Assembly (NCBI RefSeq): GCF_017068455.1
Contig: NZ_CP070608.1
Coordinates: 792,501-856,500 of the forward strand
Length of the DNA stretch: 64,000 nucleotides
Direction of reading: 5' to 3'
DNA from: Fulvivirga lutea
GTDB taxonomy: Bacteria > Bacteroidota > Bacteroidia > Cytophagales > Cyclobacteriaceae
The notes below the pieces were generated by a model. The model was not told the DNA's origin and did not search any database. It saw only the letters and a list, made by a program, of their open reading frames with translations. This document shows, piece after piece, positions 63,943 to 64,000 of this stretch (position 1 is the stretch's first letter; each line of letters begins with the position of its first letter). A program made the translations under genes and the position numbers.

Positions 63943-64000
63943 TTCATGTGCGTAAGGTTTAAATCTTCAAAGAAGATTTTATTAATTGGTTGTAAATATG
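63940..64000 (+). CDS. Possible start of a divergent gene, cut by window end
   Basis: An open frame starting at the ATG at 63940 reads MFMCVRFKSSKKILLIGCKY and is open to the window edge. SKKILLIGC looks like the beginning of a lipoprotein signal. Only 20 codons are visible, so support comes mainly from its start context matching that of the divergent MATE gene. Confidence 0.25.
   Translation, partial: MFMCVRFKSSKKILLIGCKY

Overview
The window is a continuous piece of an AT-rich chromosome from a member of the Bacteroidota, most likely a marine or soil Cytophagales-type bacterium. The support is direct: a gliding-motility lipoprotein GldB, two secreted proteins with type IX secretion (T9SS) C-terminal sorting domains, SprB repeats, a YpdA-type bacillithiol reductase, a SMUG2-like DNA glycosylase, a CBM9/DUF5916 outer-membrane protein, OmpA/PD40 proteins, and start regions that lack Shine-Dalgarno sequences but sometimes show the Bacteroidetes -7 box (TAnnTTTG). 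I see no rRNA, tRNA, CRISPR array, prophage or insertion sequence, and no gene-free gap longer than about 300 bases.

Layout. 1-4643 (minus): a small secreted protein, a membrane-fusion protein and an HAE1-type RND pump (3' end cut by the window edge), headed by a perfect 20-bp palindrome overlapping a -7 box. 4783-8929 (minus): dabB-dabA, a two-subunit inorganic carbon (bicarbonate/CO2) accumulation system. 9101-20456 (plus): two consecutive operons headed by an almost identical promoter/start element and by paralogous small secreted His-containing proteins. The first encodes a CzcA-type metal RND pump fused to its own TolC-like outer-membrane factor plus a CusB/CzcB-like adaptor. The second encodes a periplasmic thioredoxin, an ApbE flavin transferase, a DUF4266 lipoprotein, a DUF3570 barrel protein and DsbD. 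I regard this pair as the best candidate for an undescribed system: a co-regulated metal-efflux plus envelope thiol/flavin redox module.

20448-45354: envelope and housekeeping genes (M23 peptidase, patatin-barrel protein, PD40/OmpA proteins, aldehyde dehydrogenase, AsmA-like protein, acyltransferase, BASS transporter, GldB, SMUG2, CBM9/DUF5916 protein, thioesterase, saccharopine-dehydrogenase-like protein, two TPM proteins). 45420-49931: phosphofructokinase, a 7TMR-DISM sensor kinase, a lipoprotein and MsrA. 49997-64000: a large SprB-repeat T9SS cargo, a thioredoxin-fold protein, a metallo-beta-lactamase-fold protein, GNAT, YpdA, a TPR protein with a start-codon hairpin, two cation antiporters, YciI and SRPBCC proteins, a barrel/T9SS-PKD gene pair behind a very AT-rich gap, and a MATE exporter.

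Many genes are convergent with 1-14 bp overlaps, typical of a compact genome. All functional calls come from reading the translated sequence and remembered family hallmarks; no database search was possible.
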